From positions 1 through 38,341 of the IMG/VR virus record IMGVR_UViG_3300035682_000085: a stretch of DNA of 38,341 nucleotides; one strand, given 5' to 3'. Below, piece by piece: positions 9,313-17,564 of this stretch. Below the pieces are notes generated by a model. That model was not told the origin of the DNA and searched no databases. It worked only from the letters and a program-made list of their open reading frames with translations. The number at the start of each line of letters is the position of its first letter. The stretch's first letter is position 1. Made by a program: the position numbers and the translations under genes. The stretch is from a virus.

Positions 9313-9996
9313 TTATTTCCCCCATCCTTTGTCCGGCCACCACATGTCGTTGGCATTCTCGCCGCCGCTGATGCTGGATTTTCCGGAGGACTGACCACAG
9401 ACCCACGGGTCGATTGCAAGAATCCGGTGCTGCCGCCACTCGTGCAACCGCCCGAGCTGGTGGTCGATGTGCAGCGGCTCCTTCGACTCGATGTAGTCCG
9501 GGGCGTGCATGATGTGCTGCTGGAACTGCGCCATGAACCGGTCGCTCACTGCGAAGGCGTGGGTCCGGTTCACGTTCTGGCAGCGCACGACGCCCCTACA
9601 GAAAGGCCACGGCGGGCCGGACTCCCGGAACAAAAATTGACCGCCGAGGTAGAGCATGTCCCATTGGACGCCGTCGAGCCGCAGCATGGTCGATGGCAGT
9701 CGATCGGCGAAGTCCTCCGAGAACACGGCGTCGTCCTCGAAGACGACGTAGCTCGGGAGACCATCGAGCAGCGCGTCCTGGGCGATCCGAAGGTGGGACA
9801 TCAGGCAGCCCCAAGCCCCGTTGCCCGCCCGCCACCACGCCGGGTGCGGACACTTGTCGCCCTCGATGGCACGGACGCGCTCGAACCCGGTGATGCCAGC
9901 AGCGGCAGCGCGTTCCTGAAACGCGACCCAGCGATCCGGCCGGTTGTCGAGATTGATGACGTAGGCGCGTCCGAAGTGGTGTCGAAGGTCGATCAT
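9313..9996 (-). CDS. GT25-like glycosyltransferase (LPS/LOS type)
   Basis: 227 residues from ATG at 9996. The frame stays open upstream to a GTG at 10089 inside the previous gene, but the conserved family start lies just after 9996. Recognisable GT25 blocks are AYVINLDNRPDRW (11-23), a helix GITGFERVRAIEG (34-46), GAWGCLMSHLRI (60-71) and YVVFEDDAVF (83-92), whose EDD is the metal and nucleotide-sugar site. These enzymes transfer galactose-like sugars to lipooligosaccharide or protein. It forms a pair with the methyltransferase-glycosyltransferase gene 1 bp downstream. A promoter-like sequence lies just upstream. In a phage tail operon this could alter host LPS or decorate tail proteins; substrate unknown. 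Confidence 0.85.
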   Translation of the reverse strand: MIDLRHHFGRAYVINLDNRPDRWVAFQERAAAAGITGFERVRAIEGDKCPHPAWWRAGNGAWGCLMSHLRIAQDALLDGLPSYVVFEDDAVFSEDFADRLPSTMLRLDGVQWDMLYLGGQFLFRESGPPWPFCRGVVRCQNVNRTHAFAVSDRFMAQFQQHIMHAPDYIESKEPLHIDHQLGRLHEWRQHRILAIDPWVCGQSSGKSSISGGENANDMWWPDKGWGK

Positions 9997-10024
9997 CAGC
10001 GGCAGAAATCTGGCCGATTGACCG

Positions 10025-10052
10025 ATATTCGTCCAGTTAATTGCCCGATCAA
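10025..10052 (-). promoter_or_regulatory. Promoter-like sequence ahead of the glycosyltransferase cassette
   Basis: TTGATC (10047-10052), a 16-nt spacer, then GAATAT (10025-10030), followed by CG. The spacer contains GCAATTAAC (10036-10044) two bases after the -35. The leftward promoter at 33077-33104 has the same 9-mer at the same place. The -35 directly abuts the stop codon of the preceding gene. The -10 is weak against the sigma70 consensus; the case rests on the shared layout. Confidence 0.45.
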
Positions 10053-11249
<1,197 letters not shown>

Positions 11250-11254
11250 GAGGA

Positions 11255-12118
11255 TCAGGCGTCTTCGACCCAGTGCGGCCCGTCGGCGGAGGTCCACTTC
11301 AGTGTCCAAGTGTCGTTGCCGGTCGGGAATGGCAGGAAGCTGGCGACCGAGGATACCGCGGCGACCGGGTCACACCCTGGACAATCGCAGCTCGAAGGCG
11401 TGGTCGGCACCTGCTCGACGACGATCATACCGGAACCGGCCAGCGTCTTGAAATTGCGGATCTCCGCGCCAGTCCCAGTCACTGCGATGGCTTCGATGCC
11501 GATCAGTTCCAGGGTCGCCGCCCGTTCGAGATGTCCCCGTTTCGAGTAGGCACGATCGGCTTCAGCGCGAACCTCCCACTGCGCCAGCTCGGCGTTCCAC
11601 ACTTGGCTGGAGTCTTCCTCGCCGCCCTTGATGCCGTGCAGGTTGCCCTTGTCGTCGGCAATGACTGAGTGGTAGAACGGAAGCGGAGCACCGAGGGCCG
11701 GACGGGCATTGATCCCGGTAGGCTTCCACCACTGGTGCCAGAGCGTCGCGATCTTGATCGGGACCGAGGCCACGATGAACGCATTGCCGTCCACGATGCG
11801 GATAAACCCGGAGCCGGTCAGCTTGGCGAGCTTCGAGCCGATGCGGCCCAAGAGCGTGACACCCTCGCCGTTCCGATCGTTGATCGGGTCGGTGAAGCCG
11901 TTGGGCAGCGTGTAGCCGCAGCTCGCCGACGACCGCAGCGCGTTGCTGTCGGCGCAGCGAGACGCGGGGCTGCCGGTGACACTCGCCGGGGTCGTGCCGA
12001 GGCACTCGTCCGTCGCGCAAAGCGTGGTGTCCGCGCAGGCTTGCGACAGCGCGGAAAGGGTCGGCAGCTCCGGGTTTACCGGAGCCACCGCTGCGGGCGT
12101 GGTGCAGTTGCAGCTCAT
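11255..12118 (-). CDS. Cysteine-rich virion protein, unknown
   Basis: 287 residues from ATG at 12118, ten bases after the preceding gene. The N-terminus is Cys-rich (MSCNCTTPA, then CADTTLCATDEC and CADSNALRSSASCGY). The middle is beta-rich with GSGFIRIVDGNAFIVAS and a Trp pair (LWHQWWKP). The C-terminal part has CDCPGCDP, and the protein ends with WTLKWTSADGPHWVEDA. There is no signal peptide and no enzyme motif. It lies between a large beta-rich protein and the N-terminal tail-protein part, so a head-tail or tail-surface role is likely. The CxC and CxxC motifs could bind metal or make disulfides. I do not recognise the family. Confidence 0.7.
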   Translation of the reverse strand: MSCNCTTPAAVAPVNPELPTLSALSQACADTTLCATDECLGTTPASVTGSPASRCADSNALRSSASCGYTLPNGFTDPINDRNGEGVTLLGRIGSKLAKLTGSGFIRIVDGNAFIVASVPIKIATLWHQWWKPTGINARPALGAPLPFYHSVIADDKGNLHGIKGGEEDSSQVWNAELAQWEVRAEADRAYSKRGHLERAATLELIGIEAIAVTGTGAEIRNFKTLAGSGMIVVEQVPTTPSSCDCPGCDPVAAVSSVASFLPFPTGNDTWTLKWTSADGPHWVEDA

Positions 12119-12127
12119 GAGGTGGGA

Positions 12128-13837
12128 TTATTGAAGGCGAATCCAAGTGCCGGTGCCTGCGGTGCTGACGCACTGCCAAGCATAGGTGGTGTCGGCGGCA
12201 ACCAAGGTCAGCGCGGCACCATTGATCGTGCCCCCGCCAGAAACGGTGACCGTGAAAGCCGTAGAGCCGATGGCTTCGGTGGAATGGAGCCGGACGATCT
12301 GCCCCGCACGGCTGGTGGCCGCAGTCGGGAGGACGAACGCGCCATTGGCCAAAGCGCCTGCGGGGGTCAGGTAGTGGGTCTGATCGGTGTAGCGAGCCGC
12401 CGTGATCGTGAAACCTGTGGTTGGTGTGACTGCAACTATGACGGGGAAGAGTGCAAGGGTTCCATCGGCGTCGGATGCCAAAACGATTCGGTTCCCTGAT
12501 ATGGTATTGAATGCCCGCAGCTTGAAAGAGAAACTAGCTCCGCTGTCGAACAGGGAATACTCGTAAGACGATTTAAGCTCACCGCTCAGACCAAACTTTG
12601 CAACCAACCCGTCATCATTTGACGCATTCCCACCGAGACTTCCATCGATAACGGCACCCGAACTCGTTACCATTGGCCGGAGCTTCCAAGTGAGGTTGTT
12701 GGTGCTGCCGTCCGGGTTTGTCACACCGTAGTTGTCAGGGCGGATCGTGGTCGGGGAACTCTCGGCGTCGGTACCGGCAACCAGCTCCATACCGTAGGCG
12801 TAGCCCGCATTTTCAACGATCTCGAAACGTCCGATGTCATGGGTCGTGGTGACCGCAAGGCCGTCGAGCTTGGTGGCTCCGCCGCCGGTAAGACCGACGA
12901 TTGCGGGGTCGTGCCGAATCGAGTTCAGGACGGTCGTGATCTCGCGCCATGTGCTAGGCGAGGTATCGATGGCTTCCCAAACGCGGGGACCGAACTGGGC
13001 GTGTTGACCGACCCGTTGGGCGACGGTTCCGGCCACGGTAGCGATACCGGTTTGCGTGGCGGTGCTGGTGCCGTCGGGAGTGACCCCGGTGGCCGTGCCG
13101 TTGGCGATGGCCAGGTTCAGCGTGCCGTCGTTGGCCGCTTCGACGAGCCGGGTCAGCGCGAAGTCCGCGCCGATGTTGTCCGCCTCGAACCGGGCCGCGA
13201 CGGCTGCGTTGCCCGAGAGCGCGGCAACCGCCTTGGCAGCAACTGCCGAAGGGATGTCCCCGGCGTCCACGTTGAATGAGATGGCCAGAGGTGAGCCAGT
13301 CAGGCCCGCATTGGTGACCGTGAGGGTCATCGAGCCGCCGGTGGCAACCGTGCCAATGACCGTCTGGGTCGTGATTTGCTTGCGCCCAGCGGTGCCGTTG
13401 GATGGCACGGCGGTGAGTTCGAGAACGTCCCAGGTGTCCAAGTCGTCCTGAACCTCGTCGATGTTGGTTTGCAGCGCGGTGTCGGCTGCGGTGCGGGCCG
13501 CGATTTCGTCGTCGAGCGCGTCGCGGAGCACCTCGCAGCAGGCGATGGCCGAAACATCGGTCACGTCGCACACGTTGAGCACGGTGGCCGCACCATCGAG
13601 GTCGTCGGCTTCATACTCAAAGGTGTAGGAGGTGCCTTCCACCACGCATCCGCCGGACACGAGGTTGACCCGAGTGATCGGGTTCTGCGCAATCCCATCC
13701 ACGAACTCGGGGAACGCGGGGTTTGCGACTTGATTGAGGAAAAGCCGGACCTCGTCACCGGCCGCGATCTCCGCGCCTCCCGGTGAAACGAAAAGGGCTC
13801 CGGCGACTTGGAAATTGCGAAGTGTTTTCTTGGCCAC
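12128..13837 (-). CDS. Beta-rich head or tail surface protein
   Basis: 569 residues from GTG at 13837 (MAKKTLRNFQVAGALFVSPGG). It comes directly after the major capsid gene, behind a strong hairpin. The N-terminal ~85 residues form a small beta domain ending in a Cys-containing segment (NVCDVTDVSAIACCEVL). A short coiled coil follows (LDDEIAARTAADTALQTNIDEVQDDLDTW, quoted only in part by residues 106-133). Next come several Gly/Thr-rich beta repeats (TQTVIGTVATGGSMTLTVT). The last domain has a fibre-like ending with GGGTINGAALTLVAADTTYAW and GTWIRL. The build (short head domain, coiled coil, beta modules, fibre-like tip) suggests a virion decoration or fibre. The function is inferred from gene order and composition only. 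Confidence 0.7.
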   Translation of the reverse strand: MAKKTLRNFQVAGALFVSPGGAEIAAGDEVRLFLNQVANPAFPEFVDGIAQNPITRVNLVSGGCVVEGTSYTFEYEADDLDGAATVLNVCDVTDVSAIACCEVLRDALDDEIAARTAADTALQTNIDEVQDDLDTWDVLELTAVPSNGTAGRKQITTQTVIGTVATGGSMTLTVTNAGLTGSPLAISFNVDAGDIPSAVAAKAVAALSGNAAVAARFEADNIGADFALTRLVEAANDGTLNLAIANGTATGVTPDGTSTATQTGIATVAGTVAQRVGQHAQFGPRVWEAIDTSPSTWREITTVLNSIRHDPAIVGLTGGGATKLDGLAVTTTHDIGRFEIVENAGYAYGMELVAGTDAESSPTTIRPDNYGVTNPDGSTNNLTWKLRPMVTSSGAVIDGSLGGNASNDDGLVAKFGLSGELKSSYEYSLFDSGASFSFKLRAFNTISGNRIVLASDADGTLALFPVIVAVTPTTGFTITAARYTDQTHYLTPAGALANGAFVLPTAATSRAGQIVRLHSTEAIGSTAFTVTVSGGGTINGAALTLVAADTTYAWQCVSTAGTGTWIRLQ

Positions 13838-13854
13838 GGCTTTGAAAGGGGAAG

Positions 13855-13881
13855 GGGGCGGGGTCGCTTGGACCCCGCCCC
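13855..13881 (-). terminator. Hairpin after the major capsid gene
   Basis: An 11-bp perfect GC stem (13855-13865 with 13871-13881) with a 5-nt loop. On the minus strand it is followed by CTTCCCCTTTC, so the T tract is poor. It lies 24 bp after the capsid stop and 17 bp before the next start. It could be a partial terminator or an mRNA-stabilising hairpin that sets capsid expression apart from the next gene. Confidence 0.6.
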
Positions 13882-13904
13882 GGTTGATGGTTCAGACCAT
13901 CCGA

Positions 13905-15746
13905 TTAGGACAGGTCGCGGATGTCTACGGTCGCCACGGTGCAGGTGCCGAGCGTGTCGCCGACCGCAGCACTGATGGTGACGGTGAACCGATCCGCAGT
14001 CCCGGAGACGGCTTCGGTGAAGCCAGCGAGGATCGGAACGGTGATGTTCTTCGGAGCGTCGTCGCCAGCGTCCCACGCCAGGACACCGGTGGTGTCGAGG
14101 AAGTCGGAGTCGTTGGTGGTGACGTGTGCCGAGGTCCAGGTGACCTGAGCAGCCGCGCTGGTGTCGCCGGTGCGGGTGACCCGCAGGACGATGTTGTAGG
14201 CGTCGCCGAGGAACACCGAGTCGATGCTGCCGCAGGGCTCCAAGTTGAGGACTGCGGAGGTCGAGCTAGGCTCGACGCACTCGCCCTCATCGCCGGGAAC
14301 CTTGCCGCACTGGGCGCACTCGGCGGTCTGGCAACCGGTGTCGTCGTGGCAAGCGTCGAAACGCTCCACGTTCGCCGGAGTGTTCGGACCCGCAGCGTAG
14401 TTGCGAGGAGCGACTTCAATGGCGTAGCCAGCGCGGCGACCGTGACGGTAGGCGATGAAGCCGGAGAACTCCGGGTAGATCGACTTGAACCGGAACTCGT
14501 GGCGAGCGACGAGCTTGAACTTGTCGTTGAAGTCGTTGCAACCGAGGTGAGCGCCGTCGATGACCTTGACCTGGTAGTTCACGCCTTCGTTGGCAGTGCC
14601 CACCGGCTTGAGCGGCTTCATCAAGCCGTAACGCTTGAAGGAGCGCGGGTCGATGTGCGGCATGAGGGTGCACATGTCGTAGCTCACGCCATCGACGGTG
14701 ATCTCGTCCTGACGATACTGGTGGTTCACACCGGTCACGATGCCCCCTTCCTCGTCCTGCTTGTTGATCCAGGGGTAGACCCGGACGAAGTTGTAGACGG
14801 GGTTGCCGGACGCGATGGCGGTCTGCACGAAGTAGCCGCGGATCGGCTCATCGGTGAAGTAGCAGCGGATGCCACCGTAATCGGCGAACTGGCGTCCGCG
14901 CATGGCACTCTCTTCGTCCTTGAAGACCTCGGTGTTGTAGGTGGTGCCGGTGGGGTTGCGGGCGACCTGGTCGGCTTTGACCGCGTCCAACCAGTCATCC
15001 GTCGGCATTTCGACTTCGAGCATCCAAGCCTCACCGACTTCCATGCCGCGGCCCTTCATTTCGGCCTTGATGTGATCCTTGTAGTCCTGGAGGAAGTGGA
15101 TCGAGATGCGCTTGGTGGGAGGAGCTTGCCAGCCACCGGTGGTGACGTTGAACTGGTTGGCACCGAGCACCGAGGCGTTCGACTCCGACTTCTGGATGAC
15201 GAGGTTCAGCAGGTTGTCGCTGAAGTTGTCCAAGCCCCACATGGAGAACTGGTTCTTAAATCCAGTGAAGAAACCAGTGATGTGCTCCTTGCCGAGGCCG
15301 TCGAGTTCGCGGGCGCACTTGATCGGGGTGGTGAGATCGAGGCCGTAGTCAACCGTGCCGCGGCGGCGGAAGCCCTGGGCGAAGTCGATCTCGCACTGCC
15401 CGTGGCAGGCGTTGTCGGCGATGTCGTTGATCGGGGCGCTGAAGAGACCGGACGCTCCGTTCTCCTTGCGACCCCTCATCGCACCGGCGACCAAGGACCC
15501 ACGCGGGTCCCCCTGCGCCTCCCCCTGCGCCTTGTAAGTAAGTTCGTTGTATGCACGGGAAGCCTGGCGGGCCTCACCGTAGATGATGGTGTCGTTGTTG
15601 TCGTGGCGATCGACGACCCCACCGTCGGGGATCATGCGGAGGGCCATGCGATCGGATTTCACGATCTTTTCGCGGACGATGTCCGTCACGATGTCGGCCT
15701 CTTCGTGGAGGGCGGCTTTGATTTTGTCAGGATTGCAGGTGCTCAT
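13905..15746 (-). CDS. Major capsid protein with C-terminal Calx-beta-like domain
   Basis: 613 residues from ATG at 15746. It follows scaffold and portal in the standard order, so the major capsid role is well supported by context. Residues ~1-460 form the capsid part: N-terminal arm with DGGVVDRHDNNDTIIYGEAR, then long mixed regions (DNFSDNLLNLVIQKSESNAS, about 178-197; FKNQFSMWGLDNF). Residues ~470-505 are a Cys-rich linker (CHDDTGC, CAQC, GEC). Residues ~506-613 read as a Calx-beta/Ig-like module: LRVTRTGDTSAAAQV, a Gly-Leu strand (TGVLAWDAGDD), ITVPILAG, RFTVTISAAVGDTLG and final ATVDIRDLS. Such surface domains can bind glycans or stabilise capsids. At 613 residues the protein is longer than a bare HK97-type capsid protein, which agrees with an added domain. 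Confidence 0.8.
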   Translation of the reverse strand: MSTCNPDKIKAALHEEADIVTDIVREKIVKSDRMALRMIPDGGVVDRHDNNDTIIYGEARQASRAYNELTYKAQGEAQGDPRGSLVAGAMRGRKENGASGLFSAPINDIADNACHGQCEIDFAQGFRRRGTVDYGLDLTTPIKCARELDGLGKEHITGFFTGFKNQFSMWGLDNFSDNLLNLVIQKSESNASVLGANQFNVTTGGWQAPPTKRISIHFLQDYKDHIKAEMKGRGMEVGEAWMLEVEMPTDDWLDAVKADQVARNPTGTTYNTEVFKDEESAMRGRQFADYGGIRCYFTDEPIRGYFVQTAIASGNPVYNFVRVYPWINKQDEEGGIVTGVNHQYRQDEITVDGVSYDMCTLMPHIDPRSFKRYGLMKPLKPVGTANEGVNYQVKVIDGAHLGCNDFNDKFKLVARHEFRFKSIYPEFSGFIAYRHGRRAGYAIEVAPRNYAAGPNTPANVERFDACHDDTGCQTAECAQCGKVPGDEGECVEPSSTSAVLNLEPCGSIDSVFLGDAYNIVLRVTRTGDTSAAAQVTWTSAHVTTNDSDFLDTTGVLAWDAGDDAPKNITVPILAGFTEAVSGTADRFTVTISAAVGDTLGTCTVATVDIRDLS

Positions 15747-15891
15747 AGAGGTGTGTTGCTGATGCTGGAACGAAGGACACGAATGTCCGGCTTCCCCAAA
15801 CGATCAGCGAGCCACCAAAGATCCACTCTGCTTGGTCCTGCAATGGCGGGGCACCACGTCCGCCGGTAGGTTGCTGCAAGAATTGAGAGCT

Positions 15892-15945
15892 GCGGGTTGG
15901 GAAACCCGCTAGGCTGCGAAGATGCAGCCACAAAGCGGGTTTCCC
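15892..15945 (-). promoter_or_regulatory. Possible two-state RNA element in the capsid gene leader
   Basis: The 210-bp gap before the capsid gene contains a 12-bp perfect stem (15899-15910 with 15934-15945). It encloses a smaller 6-bp stem (15912-15917 with 15924-15929). The downstream arm of the large stem can instead pair with 15892-15898 to make a 7-bp hairpin with a 4-nt loop. The two structures exclude each other, as in attenuators. There is no T tract, so termination is not shown. No good promoter was found in the rest of the gap. Confidence 0.4.
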
Positions 15946-15956
15946 GTCAAGCCCGT

Positions 15957-17282
15957 TTACGTATCGTCGTATCTGTCGCCGAACAGCTCGGTGAGAACCG
16001 AGTTCCTGCGAGCGCCCGCCACGGCAGGCTTTTTGTCGGGAGCCGGAGCCGGTTTGGTAGACCGAACCCGGCGCATGGCGTCGAACTCGTCCTCGTCGGC
16101 CTTGTTTTCCTGCTCGTATTTCGCCAGTTTCTTGACGACATCGGCAAAGACAGCCCGAGTTGCCAGTCCTTGAACCAGCAGGGGGATTAGCTTTCTGCGC
16201 TTCTCTGCCACGAGCTTCTGGCGATCGGCGTAGAATGTCTTCAGATCGGTACCATTGGCTTTGAGCTTGTCGGCTTCTTCCGGCGTCAGCGCCCTGGGGC
16301 CGAGGATGACTTCCAGCACGTCGGCCTTGGCTTTTTCCACCCGGCGGCGGGCTTCCGGCGTTTCCTTGACCATGCGGGCCACGACCGACGAAACGCTGTG
16401 CGGGTCAGCGGCGATCACGTCATCCGGGAGATCCCCGATGGCATCGAGAACCGGCTGGAACTCGGCCACGGCGGTTTGATATTCGCGGGTGCCGACGGCG
16501 AGCTGTCCGGTTTTCGATCGGGACTTGAGCCCTTCAGCCAGTTCGATCGCCTTGCGGGTTTCCGGGACGGCCCGCTCGATGACCGCCAGAGCCTTGTCGG
16601 CGATGATGTCGGCTTTGGCTTGCTCGGTGTAATCGAGATCCTCGTAATCGTCCTCGAAACCGCCGACTTCCTTGATGATCTGCTTGCGGAGTCCTGCGAT
16701 GGCGGCGTCAAACTCCTCCCCTTCGAGCGGGTCGGCGTCCATGAAGCTGTTGATGTAGACCCCGAAATTGTCGCGGAAAACCTTCGGATCGCGGACGCCG
16801 AGCATCGCGGCTCCGCGCTTCACGTCGTTGAGGACCTTGTCGCGCAGAGTCTTGACCTCGGGGAAGTCCCTGGGATCGACCTGCACCGACTCGATCTCCT
16901 CGCGGCGGGCCTTCTCGGTCTCCAGATCAGCCTTGAGCCGGTCAAGCTCCAGCTCGTATTCGGTGACCTTGGCCTCGGCGAGCTTGGCGCGGCGACCATT
17001 CTCCTTGGCCATCTTGCGGGCGACTGTCTCGTTTTCCGGTTCCGGCTCGGCATCGGCTTCCGTGGGCTTCTTGACCACCGGGGCCTCGTAGTCCTCCTCG
17101 GAGTCGTCGTCCGGCAAGATGTCTGGCTCCGGTGTCGTGGACTCCTGCTTCGCAGGTTCCTGTTTATCGGGCTCCTGTTTTTCCGGCTCCTGCTTCACGG
17201 GCTCATCATCTCCGAAGAGGCTGGCCAGATTGTTTTCGTGTCGGGCTTCGTGCCCAGGTTCGATCTTTTCGATGGGTGGCAT
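15957..17282 (-). CDS. Scaffolding protein
   Basis: 441 residues from ATG at 17282, directly after the small gene between it and the portal. It is strongly acidic at the N-terminus with a repeated KQEP motif (EKQEPDKQEPAKQE, about 30-45) and DDDSEEDYE. Residues ~85-130 are a charged coiled coil (KVTEYELELDRLKADLETEK). The rest is helical, and the C-terminus is basic and flexible (RRVRSTKPAPAPDKKP, then RRNSVLTELFGDRYDD). An acidic, helical protein placed between portal and major capsid is the standard profile of a podovirus scaffold, which acts inside the procapsid and leaves before packaging. There is no protease motif. Confidence 0.85.
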   Translation of the reverse strand: MPPIEKIEPGHEARHENNLASLFGDDEPVKQEPEKQEPDKQEPAKQESTTPEPDILPDDDSEEDYEAPVVKKPTEADAEPEPENETVARKMAKENGRRAKLAEAKVTEYELELDRLKADLETEKARREEIESVQVDPRDFPEVKTLRDKVLNDVKRGAAMLGVRDPKVFRDNFGVYINSFMDADPLEGEEFDAAIAGLRKQIIKEVGGFEDDYEDLDYTEQAKADIIADKALAVIERAVPETRKAIELAEGLKSRSKTGQLAVGTREYQTAVAEFQPVLDAIGDLPDDVIAADPHSVSSVVARMVKETPEARRRVEKAKADVLEVILGPRALTPEEADKLKANGTDLKTFYADRQKLVAEKRRKLIPLLVQGLATRAVFADVVKKLAKYEQENKADEDEFDAMRRVRSTKPAPAPDKKPAVAGARRNSVLTELFGDRYDDT

Positions 17283-17564
17283 TTAGGTGGTAGTTGGAGG
17301 CTTGGCTGACTGCTCGGACTTCATCACGGCGCGGCCCTTTGTGGTGAAAAGGAAGAACGCATCCCGGACAAGCTGGAGAGCCAGCAAGGTCGGGCCGCAG
17401 TTATCGCGGTTCTCCGGCGTGACGTGATCCAACTGGATCTGCGCCAAAACCAGGTCGATCTCCGGGGCGACGGCGTCGAGCTTCTTGCAGAGGCTCGTAT
17501 CACCAACGAGTTGTGAAACCCCAGCGGTGATGGGGAGTGCCGGTCGGCGTGTTAATTGCATCAT
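17283..17564 (-). CDS. Small unknown protein between portal and scaffold
   Basis: 93 residues from ATG at 17564 (ATGATG, overlapping the portal stop by 4 bp). It abuts the scaffold gene with no gap. The sequence is helical in the middle (DLVLAQIQLDHVTPENRDNCGP) with a C-terminal segment LQLVRDAFFLFTTKGRAVM and a Thr-rich end. No motif or family is recognised. The tight coupling on both sides argues that it is a real gene in the head-assembly operon. Confidence 0.65.
   Translation of the reverse strand: MMQLTRRPALPITAGVSQLVGDTSLCKKLDAVAPEIDLVLAQIQLDHVTPENRDNCGPTLLALQLVRDAFFLFTTKGRAVMKSEQSAKPPTTT

Noticed and set aside
13734-15869. 711-codon plus-strand ORF antisense to the capsid gene
   Set aside because: A high-GC antisense artefact; the minus-strand frame carries the capsid protein in the expected gene order.
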